A DNA stretch of 64,000 bases from Bilabrum cf. latius (GCA_965178125.1 OZ237769.1:372001-436000), one strand, 5' to 3'; positions 11,201 through 26,200 are shown, counted from the stretch's first letter. The notes: generated by a model not told the origin, from the letters alone. Program-made: numbers and translations.

Positions 11201-14200
11201 AACACGCGTGCTTCAGCTGGCGCTGCTGGCTGTGTTCAGGACATCGTGCCAGGAGTGGAGAAAGGCTGCCGCGTCTGCCGGATCGATGCCTATTGCACCT
11301 GTTGCGGTGTCGCAGGACACTTGGGGCACACAGGTGCAGCGCACTGCGTTGCGAGGAGCCCTCCTGTTGTCGGCTCCTACGCTGGTTGCCTTTGTCGGCA
11401 CCCTTAGCGCAAGTTGTGGCGGATCGCCTGTGGGAGACGGTACGGAGCCAGGCGGAATCCTGGTGTAGGCTACTGTACCAACTGCTGAGGAGGCTGCAGC
11501 CGGTGCCGTGAGATGCCACGCGTTCGGCGTGGGCAGCATGCGCCGATTAGGCGTAGCAGCTGCAGGCAATTCGTCCATTGCGACAAGCACTCGCGGCAGA
11601 CGCAGTGCTAAATCTAGTTCAAGCCGTGCCACCGTGCACAGCGTGGCTGGCCCTGGGGAGGTGTCGGCTAAGAGAGAGGTGTTCGTGCGGCTGCACTAGG
11701 TGATGCCCCCGGTACCCTTCGCCGTGCCTGGCAGGCTCCGCGGTCTACGGCTCAGGGTGCGATCCGCGACCGACGTGACTCTTTCCGTCTCAGTCATGGA
11801 GCCTTGCGACGAAATGCACTCGTCACATGGCGCCGGCGGCAAGCCGTCCACCAGACTACGCAGACGAGCGGGAGCTCTTTGCACGCAGACGTGCGTGGCC
11901 AGCGCCGACCCGACCGGACGATTTCTCCAGACGGTCCCCCTGCGCGAGGTGAGCGTCCGACCGGGGGACGTGCTTCGAGTGACGGTGCAGCGGCCGGAGA
12001 AAGGCGCCTCTGCTTCACCTGCTGCTGGCTCTGGAGGGCCTCCTGCTCTGCCCTGTGCTGAGTTTGCAGTTGCATCGATCGATGCGTTGCAGTAGGCCTG
12101 CGGCTTCGTTCAGCCGCGGACAGGCGGAGCTTCAGCCGACAACAACAGCGGCCTTGACAGCAGGGAACAAGGGAGCGGCGGAAACTCGGCGGGTCGCGAC
12201 CACCGCGTTACACTGGTGGCCAACCTAGAACCCCCTTCGCTCGGATACTTCCAGGGCGTGCGCCCACCGCCCGCCGATGCTACTGGGGTCCATGACAGCC
12301 CGGGCTCGAGTTCTACGGCATCAGGCGCCGGTGCCAACTCAGGAGGCATCTTTGCGAGTGATGCAAGCGCCGGGAATGTGATTCCGCACCACCTTATGTT
12401 CCGTGTGGCTGAGCACGGTACGACTGCGGGACCCACGTCGAGCGCCTTCCCTTCTCCCATGATCAGCAGCAGCGGAGCAACGAGTGACGTGGATGAGGGG
12501 CGGTCTGTCTCCGCCGCTGCTGAGGTGGTGCCGGTTCTTAGCTCGTTCGGCACGTCTGACGAATCGACTGATATTGGCGAGGAATCCGCTGCGTAGCGAG
12601 AGTCGGCATCGGGTAGTGTTACCAACTTGCAGCACGTGTCTATTATTTACAGGGCCAACAGGCCGGTACCAGACGTTCAGGTCGTGCTAGGTGCACCTGC
12701 TCCGTCGACGGATGGTGCCAATGGAGGACAAGGGGCGTGCTTCATGTACGACGGCAGCTCCGGCGCTCTGTCCTCTGTCCGGCCGTGGCTGGGCTAGTCC
12801 ACCAGTGGATTGGGCCATACTGCGGTGACCGATTAGGGGGTGTCGTTGGCATGGGCGGTTGAGGTGACGTGCCAGCGGGCTGGATCTGATGGAAGCAGTG
12901 AGATTTCTGAGTAGCAGGGGCATGACCAACTTAGCGTGCTATTGGGTTCGTGTCGGGCACAGGGAGGTGGGTATGGAGGCATAGTCAGCGCCGAAAACAC
13001 CTGGTCTTTGAGAGCAAGACTGGAGGCAAGCGAATCCCTTAGCGTCTTCTCTCCTAGCCTGCCAGTTGATTTTATTGCCAGCCCGGCCGATGCAAGTTGT
13101 GGTCACAGGCCGATCACAAGGAATTCGGCTGATGCGACAGCGAGTGCGCTTCGTCATTTGCGGCAGCAGCGCACGCTGACGAAGCGAGATGGCCATCGGT
13201 TGTTTGGATGGGATGGACCAGCCGCAGGGCGCAGCGAAACAGGCTCAGACTCGGATTCTGAATCAGATTCTGAGCCTGGGTCGGGTGCCGAAGCCGTCTC
13301 ATCACTTCGGTCTCCCAGGGCTACTGCAGATGGGCATCTCATTGCACCAGAAGTGTCTGTCCTCTAGGCGTGTAGCCGGCTGCTAGCACTGTCAGGACCT
13401 ATGAACTCGCGTGCGTCGGCGACCGATCATGTCAACTCTGCACCCGACCGGCAGGCGGAAGGGGCGGCGAGCCTCCCAGCAGGGGACATTCCGGAGAAAT
13501 CCATCTGGAGAGCCGCTGGGAATGAAGATGAAGACCGGTCTCAGCGCGGTGTCGACGCGATGCTGGCCGGGCAGGTTGCCGCTTGCAACGCCGCCGCGGT
13601 TGACGACTTCGTGGTTGCCCTGCAGCGGTGCTTTGAGCTGGTTGGGCGCATCGCCGCCCTGCGTGCATCCACGGTCCCGGGACAGCAAAATGCGTGGAGG
13701 ACCCACGTCCTGCAGCTGCAGTCTTTGCTCCGTTCGGTCGTGCCTCCTCTAGAGGGTTCGAGCGGTTGGGCGAGCCGGACGGTGCTTGCACCCAGCAAAC
13801 AAGCCATGGAAGCCATCGGCAGCATGCTTGTACCGGCAGCTGTCTCGAGCAGCAGTGCGCATCCACCGAAACCCCGGATTCATGCTGCGCTCGAGTTTCT
13901 TTTTGCAAGCGGCATGCAAAAAAGAGTCGCATCCCGTGTGCTAGCCACTGCGGGGATCCAGTCAGCCGCACCAGCAGCACGCAAGGGCGATCGGAAGGCA
14001 GCAGAACGTGCCCTAGTCGTGACCACCGTACGATCGTGCCTGCTGCCGCTGCTCACTAGCGTATCGATGGCTGCCGCAAGGTGCACTGTATTGCACGCCG
14101 GGGACAGGAGCGACGCCTGGGCGGCGTCTTGGCTGGGCCCTGCCGCTGACGCTGCCCTGAGGCAATGCCTGCCTGTGCTTGCCAGGGCGCCTGCAGACAG

Positions 14201-17200
14201 GGTTAGCATCGTGGCAGCGACTCTGAACTCCGAGAGCGGTGCCGCCGCTGCTGGTATGACGAGTGCACCGAGCAGCGGTGCAGGGAGTGTGACGAGTGCA
14301 CCGAGCAGCGGTGCAGGGAGTGACTAGGCCGACAGGGGGCAAGCAGACTCGATGGTAGCGCGCAGCACAGAGGGCCAGGTGCTGGGCAGGCTGCTGATGA
14401 TGCAGCAGCAGCAGCAGCAGCAGCAGTAGCAGGAGGAGCCGAGCGGGGCTCTTGATGATGTTATTGGTGGAGAAGACGGTCGAGGCGGCGCAGGTGTTCC
14501 TTCAGCTGCTCCTGTTCGGCTGAGGCTGGCGGAGATACTGCTAGGGCACTCGTCACGATCGACTGCTGCACCCGGGGCGACCTTGTTGGACACTCGCCAC
14601 ACCATCCCATTTGTGTCGGCCGCTGGTTTGCTCCGCAATGCTGTCTTTAGCGCTGTGCAGGAGTTGGCAGTGCTGTTCCAGGCTCCATCTCTGGCTGCTC
14701 GGGGTGGTGGCGCTCTCTCAGTCCACGGTAGCGGATTGCCGCATTCGGCTGCTTTGACTCGAAGAGGGCGACGCATGTCTGCCGGTGTGCTGAGGTGTCT
14801 GATGGCCGGGCTAGCCGAGTCTGTGGCAGAGCATTCGAAGGGCGCGCGGGCGCAGCGGCTGAGGGAGCTCATTGGGTCCTCTCTCAGGCTGGTGCATGCC
14901 GTGACAGACGCTTGTAACTCAGCTGCTGAATCAGGATTTGCAGTGGCACTAGGGCAGGGAACCGAATAGAAAGGTGGGGATCAATCTGGTGCTACTTCGA
15001 GTGCATCATCGCACGCCGGTGGTAAGTCCTCTGAGAGCAAAGACTAGGACGTGGATGCAGATCAAAACGGAGGACGTGACTCATCCGCCGCTGCAGCTGC
15101 AGCCGGCAGTGATGTATCAGAGAGCACCGGTATGCTGCACGACATCAGCAACTCTGCTGCCTTGGTGGTGCTAAAGGAGACAATCCTGCCATTCTTTGGG
15201 TGCCGGGAAGGCATGTAGCTGCTGGCGTCTTCGCCCGTCTCTCTAGACGATGTCTTGCGGAATGGCTCAAACCGGGCCGGCTCACCCGACGCGACGAATG
15301 CATCTGGCTAGCAGCAGGGAGAAGAAGCCGCGGGTGCCTCATCACAGCATGGAGAAGACGACGACTAGGCGGGCAGGCTGCTGGACGAGCTCTTGGATGG
15401 GAAATTCGCGCACGTGGGCGGCAGTGCCACGGGCCCGAGCCGCTCAGCGCATGCTAGTAGCAGCGCGCAGGTGCACGCAGGCGGGGTAGCGGTTGCCAAG
15501 CATTTCATCCGGGCGGTGCTAGAGATGCACAGCGCCCATCAGAGGTGCTGGGCTGCAGTTGCACCCACTCTTGTGGGGCAATCAGCTGAGGAGCCCACCG
15601 CACCTATGGATGGAGCTGCATCTGCTGGCAAGGCAGATGCATCAACTGCTCTGGTTGTCCGTAGCAGATCGCGCATCGAATCAGTTGGTGTGGGCAATTT
15701 TGGCGTGCTGGATTTCGCCAGGCTGCTCGTGCAAGGCAGCTCACCGTTTCGGGTGCTGCCAGCTGGGCAATGCAAAGTGGACGGAATGCACACAGCTTTG
15801 GCCACACAGTTGAACCAGTCTCTGCTAGCAGCAAAGCCGCATGTATCTGTTGAGATCGTGGACGAACAGCTGCAAGTCGCCGCCAAGGAAGCAGCCACAG
15901 GCAGCACCGTCATTGAGATTCCCGACGGGGGCGCAGTACCGTAGCCCTCGACTGTCCTTGGCGCAGCCTTGCAGAGGCACTCCCCCGGCGATCTTGCAGG
16001 CCTGGTGAAGTATGAGCGGGTGAAAGCCATTCGACAAGGAGCCAAGCGCGGCGTGTCTCCACCAGCGCAGAAAAAGGAACCGCCGGCGTGCGTTGACGTG
16101 GCGTCCAGGACCTACACCCTGCGGTGGACGGTTTCTCAGTCGGCCGCCGAGGCCATCGCGCTCCGATTCTCGAAGCAGTGCGGTGTTCCCGGGAGAGCAG
16201 TGTGGGTCTCTATCCAAAGGTGTGTCGACGACAAAGACGAAGCCAGTGGCAGCTCACGCGGTGTCAAAGCCGCTGCACAGCTGGGAGGTACCGCGAAACC
16301 TACCAAATCGGGCAACGTTGGGGTGGCGGTGTAGAGTGGCAGCGACGAGGATGTGGTCGATTGGCTGATGAGCGGCCAAGGCGCTCGTGCTGGCGCACCC
16401 TTGGACGCAATGGTGGCAAGCGGGGGCGTGGGTATCCCCGTTGCAAGCGATGGCACTGGCCTTGCGTCCCCTGGTGAGTTTCCCCCTTCTGTAGGACTTG
16501 GATCCACAGCTTCATCATCCATCGGATTCGGTAGCACACAGGGCTCCATACCCACCACTGGCCCGAGGCCTGTTGGGGAACAAGAAGGTGTGACGAGTGG
16601 TGCCTAGCGGTAGGCAGCGCGCGAAGCGATCGATTCGCCTACCATGCCCCTCCAAGCAGCAGGCTCCCATCAGGGTTCGCAAGAGGCAGACAATCGCGTG
16701 TCTCGAGATGCTGGGGCTCCTCCGCATACGCCAATCGTGCCAAGCATGATGAACGTTCGCCCGGCCAGCGACCCCCGCTACCGCACGCCGCCGGACCAGG
16801 TCATCAACACACCCGCTGGACGAGCCACATAGCTACGCACCGCGGCTGCGTCCACAGGCAGACCCGCTTCCGCCCGAGGAAGCAGGACTGGAGCTGGAGC
16901 TCCGTTGGGCAACGTTGAGGGAGGAACTGAGGGCGCCGAGGGTATAACGGCGCAGGCGCCCGCGAGTAGCAGCGGTGAATCTGCCACTACTGCAGGCGGT
17001 GCTGAGGTGGTGCACGAGCCGGGAGCAGAGGCGGAAGAGGCAGGCAGCGCTGACTCGGTGGCAGCGGAGTTTATCAGCCTGCCGTCGTCAGTGATGGATG
17101 AGTAGATTGGAGCGGCAGCCGGAGAGACGGGCGCCTAGGCGGCGTCTTCATCTTCACGACCGTCATCTTCAATTGCAGAATCCGGTGCGTCCAGGGCTGC

Positions 17201-20200
17201 CGCAGAGTAGCACGAGCAGCGGTGGCGGGACATATTGACCATGGCCACCGGCCCCAACAGCGAGGTCACCATCATTTAGGTGGACGCCAGCGATGACCCC
17301 GGGAGGGCCGATGGTGACCCGCAACTCAACTCCGATGACGTGGTTGAATCAGCGAGGCAAGCCGCCCGAGCAGCCCTCACCCGCATGCGGGCTCGTATTC
17401 GGGACCAGAACGGATCTGGGGCGCAGGTGGGTGAGGGATCCGAGCCAGAAATGCGCACCACCGCGGTTGCAACCGGTGGTGGCAGTGCACGACCCGCAAC
17501 TGGTGGACAAGCGACGAACCAGGCCATGGGGGGTGCTAGGGGTCTTGCCTCACCAGTCAGCGTGCGGGATCAGCTGCGCACCGGCCAGCACTCCCGGTTT
17601 AGAACGGCCATCAACCGGCTCAGGACGCGCGGTGGAGAGCTAGCTGGGGTCATCCGGCAGCCCGGGCGGTTTCAGCGCGACATCGCTCGGCAGCTTCTCG
17701 ATGCGCTCCGGATCGAGATCATGAACGCACAGGAAAGGCTGTTCGCGCGGTACCTGGGCAGGAGGATCGGCCAGAGGACCGGATCGTCTGATGCCGCTTC
17801 CGGTTCCGGTTCCGGTTCCGGTTCCGGTTCCGGTTCCGCTTCTGCCTCTGCCTCCACGACGGCAACAGCACAATCTGCGAGTGATGGAGGCGACGACGAA
17901 GAAGAAGACCCCTTGGCGCAGATGGCAGCGGTGCTGGGTGTGGGTGACTCGTCAGGGACAGGCAGAGGATCAGGCCACTCGGGGACCGCGCGGGGTGGTC
18001 GGAGGAGCAGCGCCGGCACCGGGCTAGCAACAGAGGACCGCGACGTCGGTGGAGCAGCAATGCCGAGTGGAAATACCTCGGGCGGCAGCACCACTGCTGC
18101 AAGCAGCGGCGCCCAGGGTGCCTCCAGTCGGGGTGTTGCCGCGGCGCCGCCTGGTTCCGCACCGAGACCGCCCCCGCCGCGGGGTTCAAACCCACGGAGG
18201 GCTATCCCTCCCCCGCCTCCGCTCGGGGCGCCGCGCAGCGGAACCAGGTAGGTGCAGCCATTTGGGGAGGTCGTTCCCTCGGACGTCCTGCAGGTGGCTC
18301 AGCTTGAGGCTCGCAAGCGCGTGTCAGGAAGCTCTGCAGCAGTGCAAGCCATCGGGCTCGCTGCCGCTGACTAGGCCTGGATCAGCCCGTGGTTGCGCAT
18401 GACGCAGGGCATCGACGGACTGCAGCAGACATAGCTGGACTGGGGCGTGTGGCCGGAAGAGCCCGTGGTGGTGGAATCGGGCAAGCTGCAAATCGTACTG
18501 GGTGGTATCGAGGATGTTGCAATGGCCCGGCAAGCTGTGCTCGGAGCTGCCAAGGCCGCGAGGGAACCGGCGATTGCGTACAACGGTATGGTGGTGGATA
18601 CCGTATCGCGGTACGAGCTGCTGCCGGCACCCACTGCTAGCAAGCCCAACCGTAGCCAAAGCATCGTCAGCTCAGATGAGACCCAAGCCATGTCAGTTAG
18701 CGCGCTCGGCCTGTCGTTGGCATTCGCCAGTGCCATGGATACACTGTGCTCGGATGATTCGAATGGTACCGGTGCTATCGCTGATATCGAATCAAGTGGC
18801 TTGAGCGAAAAGGCAACTGCTGCAGCCGGCTCTGGTGCCGGTGCACCCAGCGCTCATTCAAGCAGCGCGGCGGACGAGCAGGAGCTGGAGCAATGGAAGC
18901 GCAGGCTTCGGGATGCCAGACACCAGCAGCTGCACCAAAGGCGCAAGCGACGGGCACTGGTGGCGTCGCTGCGGAAGCGTCTGACCCGGAGTCGCGCTAC
19001 ACGCAGCACTGCAATGCACCCTGTGGGTGTCGGAGGCAAAGCACCCGCTGAATAGGCAGCAAAGAACGGCAACATGAACGCGGAATCTGTAGCAGTGTAG
19101 GAAACAAAAGCGCTGTCGGCATCATCTTCACACAGGTTGCCGTCCACCAAGCCACCGAGAATGCCAGGGGGTGCAGCTTCACAAGCCGGGCTTGTCTCGA
19201 AATTGATGCCAGGTACAGCCCCAGCCAACACAAGAGCGCAGCCGACCCACGGCGAATGGTCCTCTGGCGACGAAGCATCACGCCGACCCGATACCACTCG
19301 TCACACATTGCCAGCAGCTGCCATGCCTTCTCCCCTGTTTCAGGGGCTGTCAGCCAGTGCCGGAGGTTCGCTAGGAAGCACTTTGGGCACGCGAAGCCCG
19401 GGTGTTGCAAGCGGTAAGAGCCCACCGGTCCTCGGGGGCTTCGCGCCGGGCCAGCGTCGCACCATCCCACCCAGCCCACTGGGACAAGCCAGCGGATCTG
19501 CAGAAGACCTGGCCGACCTTTCGCTGCCCTCGTCTGCCATGGGGGGCGAAGTGGGCGGAGGTGATGGAGGTGAGGAGGACGAGGACGACGGTTCCGCAGC
19601 TGGAAGTGGGCACACTCGGGGTTCCTCTGCTGTGGCGCAAGGAGGCCCAGCTGTCATGCGCAGGTCGGCTTCGGAAGGCACTGCATCCCAGCGAGCCGTG
19701 AAGTCATCGATCCGATCTGTCTCCAGCGCCTCTGAATCTGACGCAAGGGGCGGAGGCACCACTTCTGCTGGATCCGACAGCGGTGCTGGTGACACGGACA
19801 ATGCATCTGGGGACGAGGGCAGGAGCCTGGCACCTGGATCCAGGCAGCTCGGGGCACAACCCACGCCCATGCTGACTCCTTTTTCACCGCTGTAGGCGGC
19901 AAGCGGAATCGTTCCCGCGCTTCCGACCGGCGACGATTTCTTACTGGATGGGGGTTCCGCATCTCAGGGATCTGGCGGTGCATCGTCGCTCAACACGGCA
20001 GGGTCAGGCGGGGCCGCCTCCTCTCGCGGGGCCGTTGGATTCTCCGTGTCAAACAGTGCAGGGAACAGTGCCGCTCTCGCAGGGGAAAACCTTTCGGTCT
20101 CTCAGTTCCTTGGATCTGCTTCCCAGACTGGCAGCCGTGAGTCGAACAACGGAGACGGCGAGCAGGAGCAGAAGCAGGGGTCTCCTGTGCCGCACTCACC

Positions 20201-23200
20201 CGCACTGCAGGCCAGTGTGCGCGGCGCCCTGGTTCCGCAAGGGCAGGGCGATGAAGCGGAAGAACGTGCGTGGCGGCTTGGCCAGCCGCCCTCTTTGAGT
20301 CTCGGGAGCTCGCAGTAGCCCGGCAATGCATTGCACCCAACCGGACCCGGGGCAGGATCCACCGGTGGGTTGAACCTTTCTCTCCTGCCCAGTCCCTCGG
20401 ACGGCATGGCCGATTTTGGGTCACCGCGCACGACCCGTTCAGGGGGCGGCATGGCTGATGGCGACGCGTCGAGCCGAACGATGATGTAGGGGCAAGAAAT
20501 GCCGCAGGGCGTGCTAGCGCAGTCGAGGCGTGCGAGGGGCTTCGGACTGACTCTGCAGGACATGTCAGCGCATGCCCTTGACAGCCCGCTACCCATCGGT
20601 GCGGAACCGGCCGGGTCGGTTGGCAGCGGGTCGCGAGTCACAGGGTCGTAGACAGGGCCCGTTGCGTCAGACCACGTCAGCGGTTCAGCACACCCCGGTC
20701 GACCCTCCATCGCTCGTTCCGTGGGTGGCCCTCCGGTGGTATCCCAGGGAACAACGGGGGCCGATGCTCGAGCCGATCTCGACAGCTTGGACGGGGTGGG
20801 CAGCCGCGGAGTCGCCCCTCTCGCGGTCGGGCTGCACAGGGTTGGCAGCGACGTGTCGTCGATGCGAAGTCCCGACGGATCCACCGGTGGACCAGCCGAC
20901 GGAGCGACGATTCTGACATTTGGAACTGTAGAGGAGGAGGAGGACGGAAGGGACATGGGCAGCATGGGGTCCCCTGTGGGCTAGGGCGGGTCGGGATTCC
21001 GAAGCACGAGCGGTGACGGTCCCGGGCATGGCGGCAGCACCGTTGGCGACAGGTCAGTGGGCGAGGCAGGAGACACTCGTCACATCGAAGAGCTGCTCGA
21101 GGGTGGTCGCCCTGCCGCCATTCGATCCTCACGCAGGGATCGAAACCGGAGCAACCACTCGCCGCAGTCACCAAGCTCACCCGACCCGTCGGTGGGCAGA
21201 GCTGCGAAGTGCCTTGGCGAAGGAGACAATGATGGCGCGGCGCTGGCCTGGTCGTAGAGCCTGCTGCTGAAGAACGGCTTCACGTGGCTGCACGATGCGC
21301 GAGATGCAACGACCTTTGACGAGTTTCACAGCGAGAGCGACCTGGCCGCTGCTCCTAGCCAGGGAACAACGGGCCAGGGAACAGCAGATGGTGCTTTCAA
21401 GAGTGCACGCGATCCGATTTTCGAGGAATCGGGCACTTCCACCGTGTCTCCCGGCCTGCCGTCCCGCAGCCCCGCCTCTGCATCAGCACTCCCTGCTGAG
21501 CTAGAGGACTGGGTGGCACGCGAGGAGGAGCAGTTATTCTGCGAGGCTATGATCAAGCTGGCTTCAGGCGAAAAGAGGAAGCAGATCGAGACAATCGCCC
21601 CGCTCGCGTACCCCAGGCTGTTCTCTGCAAGCGACGGGGGCGATGATGATGCCGGTAGAGGAGGGGCAGCAGCAAGTGGCGCCGAGGGCGTCCCACCGGC
21701 GGTCATGAAGCGGTCAAAATCAGAGGGTTCGGGCAGGGCAGGAGCCAAAGGTGCTGGACCGTCCGGCGAACCATCCATCGCGGCGTGGGCTGCTGCAATG
21801 CAATGCATTGCTCGTCACTCCGACGGCGCGATCCTTCAGAAGACCGGGTGGAAGAACAAGCGATGCAACGCAGCCGAGCGGGCTGCAGCGGCGGCTATCC
21901 TACGACACGCAGGTCTTGTGCCGCTTGCGATTCAGTGCTTCCGGGAGTATAGGTCGTTCTGCCGATCGAGAAATAGAGGTGCTGACGGAGCTACTTCTGC
22001 GGTGCCTTCTCACCCGCCTGCTGCCATCCTGCAGGTGTTCAAATCGGCACGGAGGCTCCGGTCCTGGATGCGGCTCGTCAAGCAGCAGTGTGGCGACAAG
22101 AAAACCATCGACAAGTTGTCGGTGGGCGTGCAGGCGCGGGCTGCCCTCCTCCTCGAGGTGACGCCTTGCAGCGCAGCGACCCTTCATTCGCAATCCAGGG
22201 ATGGGTCATCGCCCGAGGCATCGCGGTTGAGCCCATCCGTGGAGCGATCCGTGGTGGCCTTCGTGACATCACACGGGCTGGACACCGCCAAACTGTGCCT
22301 GCTCGTGGCACGGGATCACGCGGCGCGAGCTCAGGTAGAGCGGTAGCAGCAGTGGCTTGAAGAGGCTAGCCTGCTGGCATGCGAGGCCGCTGCAGCTGCT
22401 GCCTGCGCTGCGCTGCGGCCGCAGCCAGTCTTCTCTGGCAACACCGAGGATTCGACGTTGAATCCGGAGCCGAATAGTGCTGCGATGACCCCTCGTCATG
22501 CAAGTGTCGATGCCGGTCTGCATTCAGTGCAACGGGCGTTCAATGCACTGCGTGGAGCTGCGCTTCCAGCCCGTGTCCCGCCATCCCGCGGCAGTGCTTC
22601 CATTGCGATAGCTAGCGCAAATGCCTTGTATGCATTGGCCAGCGCTGTGCCACGGAGTGAGGGAACCAGACGTGGGACCGACACGGCACTGTTTCAGGCT
22701 GGTGGGCCGCGCGGTAGGATTTATCTTCGTGCAGTGATGCAAGGGCAACTGCAGCGCACGGTGCTGCACTTGCTGGCTTCATTCTCGAACGAGCCGAGCC
22801 ATGGTGCGCTGCCAGTGGTGGCTATGCTTCTACGGGGCGGCTTGGGCTCGATGGATACTCCTGCATCGTCCGCTTCCAGCGCTATCCAAGGCCACCCTGG
22901 GTCAGGATATCTCGCTCAGAATTCATCTCAGTCTCTGGCACAGGAAGAGCTCATTCATGCAGCACTTGCTGCTATCTTTCAGCTGGCGGGAAGGGCCGTT
23001 CAGCCTGCAACAGGTGCATTGCGCGATGGTGCGGGACCTCTGATGCTGGAGTCTGCCGGACCGTCCGGCCAAAGCAACTCTCAGACGGAGGCCGGGCCCC
23101 CGTCAACCGTCATCTCTCTGTTTCAGTCCCCTGCACCAAAGGGTCAGACCAAGCGGGGCATCAGTGTCGCGGGCTTTGTGCCTGGTGAAGCGAGCACAGC

Positions 23201-26200
23201 AGCTGCAAGCTCCGGCACAGCAGACGGGGACAGCGTGTCTATGCCTTCTGCGTTGTTCACGCCTCTAGCCCAGATCAGGCCCGGGGATGGAGGCCCGCTT
23301 GCCAGGGCTCCTACCGCTGGATCCACGCCTGTGCCCGGTGCACCAGGCCGAGGGTCGTTGCCGCAGCATGATGCTACGGGTGTGTTGAGTACAGGTGTGA
23401 CGAGTGCAGCAAGCCGAGGAGCCTCTCCGGAAGCGAGCAGCACCCCTTCCGGCGCTGGTGACGCAGGCCGGGCTGGTGCCCCTTGGCTGGCACGTGCTGC
23501 GCTCGTGGACATAACGCACCTCTGCAGGGCCAGCACGAGGCTTGGGGGCGCGCCGTCAACATCGGGTGCGATGAATGTCGTCGAACGTTCGTCCTGGCAA
23601 GAACGGCTCTACGGCGGATAGATGGGGGTGCCGCGCGTGCAGATGACGCTGACGATTCCAGCGGAGTGGTAGGCACTCGTCACATCGATCGACGTGCACG
23701 CCACCCTCCGCGAGGACGCCAAGACGCAGGCACTGTCCGAGGACGTTCGCACGAGAATGAGAGAGTAGCTGCCCAAGGAGGTGCAGGTGAGCATGCTATG
23801 CCAGGGGCTGCCACGGAGCGCCGGCGCCCCGGCCTGGATGCCCCCAACGAACGTTCGGTTGCCTTTGTCCTCGCCGTGGGTATGCGTGGCCAGGTGCAGT
23901 GAGGTGCCTATGCATCCCAGAAATGCCGATGGGCAGCAGAGCCCGACCACCGTGCTGGTCACCAAGGCGGCTTGCATCCCCACGCTGCCCTCCATGGCGA
24001 CAGCTCGCGGTGGATTGTCCATGGCCCCTCGGGTACTTCAGGTGAGGCTGGGGGTCCTGCGCAACCATCACGGCGGCAACTCGTCACAACTAAGAGCTGT
24101 TAGGGTTCTGGCAGTTGTTCCCCCGCCAAGATTGGAGTTGGTGCCCATGCCCCTGGCCTCGCGGACAGCCAGTGTAGCTTCATCTGGCTTGGGCAGCCAC
24201 GCTGCTGCGGCACTGGCTGCACTAGGGCAGCAACTGTTGCAACTGATGCACGTAAACCGGTTGGGTGGCACTGCTGGCGGCAGACGAGTAACGCTAGGGG
24301 GCGCATCGACCAGTGCCGGTGGTGGCACTAGTGCGCTCGTTCCAGCCAATCCGCAGCGCACACGCGACAGCCGAGCCAATGCCATTGTGGAAGCAGTAAA
24401 GGCGGGCCAAGGCGCCGCTTTGAGCTGCGTGGAGCTGATTGGCGCCAGTTGGGCACCCTCTCGTCGAAATAGGAGTAGTCATAGCGCTGCCATCTAGAGC
24501 AGTGATGGCATGGTTAAGTTTGTGTGCGACCAGGTATCGGTATTTGCAAGTGGCGGCGATGGCCGCTGGCACGGCACGTTGGCAGAGTCGTGCAAATCAG
24601 AAGATGCCATCTACAGGCAGGCAGCGGTAGTACAGCAGCATTGCACGGTCGTTCGGTATACTGTCACTGCGGTCCAGTCGCTTCTGAGGCAAGAGAAGAA
24701 AGGTGCCGCGACGGTGCAGCAGGATCTTGTCGCATTGGCTGGGGGTCTCGCCGCCGGTGCCATCCGAATCGGCACGATTGCTGCCGCGTGGTTGGCATGC
24801 CTTGGCGCCTCCTTGCCGAATACTGGAGCCGCACCTGGAGACCATTCGCCCGGATTCGCTGTAGCAGATGCTCTCGCAGGGATGGTGCGAGAGCAGTCGA
24901 GACTGGTGCGGGAAGCAGCGCATCTACTCGGTGCTGCGCGTGATATGACAGCGTTGGACCAAGCCCCCGGCGCGTCCGATGGTGCGTCGCTCGCCCGCAA
25001 GCAAACTGTTTGCAGCCCACAAGGTGCGGTTGCCACGGCAGAATGCGCCATGGGGCCGGCCATCGCTCTGGCCTTATTGCAAGAGAACCTGTGGGCCGTG
25101 GTGTCACCACCACGACAGCATGCACCCGGCAGCCGATCAGAGGTTCAAGCGCCGCGGCGCTGGGAATCGGCCCCGGTGTCCGTGCCGCAGGCAGCCACTG
25201 CTGCCCTCATTCCAGTGGCGGCGTCCTCCATTGGGGCACTATGCGGTCGCACGGGCCCGGCACGAGCCGCCAGGGCGATGTGCAAGGCATCGCGCAGCTG
25301 GATCGCGCAAACACTTCGAGAGAGCATGTCGCTGTCCAGCGGGGCGCATGCCGCGCTGGCGCAATCAAATGATAATAGTGATGGGCCAATCCACGGATAC
25401 TCGATGCAGCAGCTCAGGCAGTCGAGTAGGCCCGCTGCTGCGCTATCGACTGCAACCAGCCGAGCTGCCTTGGAGCTGTGCAGCGCTGCCATGTGCGGTG
25501 CTTGTGGCTACGCCCACTATACCTCGTCCAAACAGATCGAAACAGCCGAAACCGGTCCTGTTGCGGGGCATTTGACAATCCCAGCCAAGCGGCCATCCAT
25601 GCTGGGTGGCCACATCCCGCTGGTGTGGCTCAAGAGGCTACTTTTGGGCAGCCCGGGCACCGGTCGTGGGTGGTCCGCGGCGAGCTCTGCGGCGATGTCA
25701 AGGCGCGGAGGTAGGGTGGGCGCAGCTGGGGGCGGCAGTCCAACCTTGGGCCCGCTGATTGAGAGTGATGCGGGCGGTTTCACTGAGCTGGGTGGATAGA
25801 GTGGCGACTTGGGTGGCCAAAATCGCGATGGTGTGCTCCCGGGGTGCAGTTCAGTGCACTCGCCGCATCCAGCCGCCCAGTCGCCAGCTGTGTCAGGCAG
25901 CGGCAGCGGCTTCAGACCCGCAATAGACAGGTCTGGAAGGATGGGGGCAGTCGAAACCGAGGCTCAAATCGCTGCTGGACTTCTAGTGGCGGCAGCTACG
26001 GACAGGCTGCAGTCAACGGCTTGGCAGCTCCTCCAGCAAAGAGTCGGTCTTGAGACAGACCCTGGGATGCACGCTTCACTGTGGGAGGCTCAGGGGCCCC
26101 TTGAGCTGCAGAGCAGCTGGACGCTTCAGCTTGCTCGGCATGCAGATATCGTTGCGATCGCGAAGGGCTCGGCTGCCGTTGCGTGGGACTCGCTCTCACG

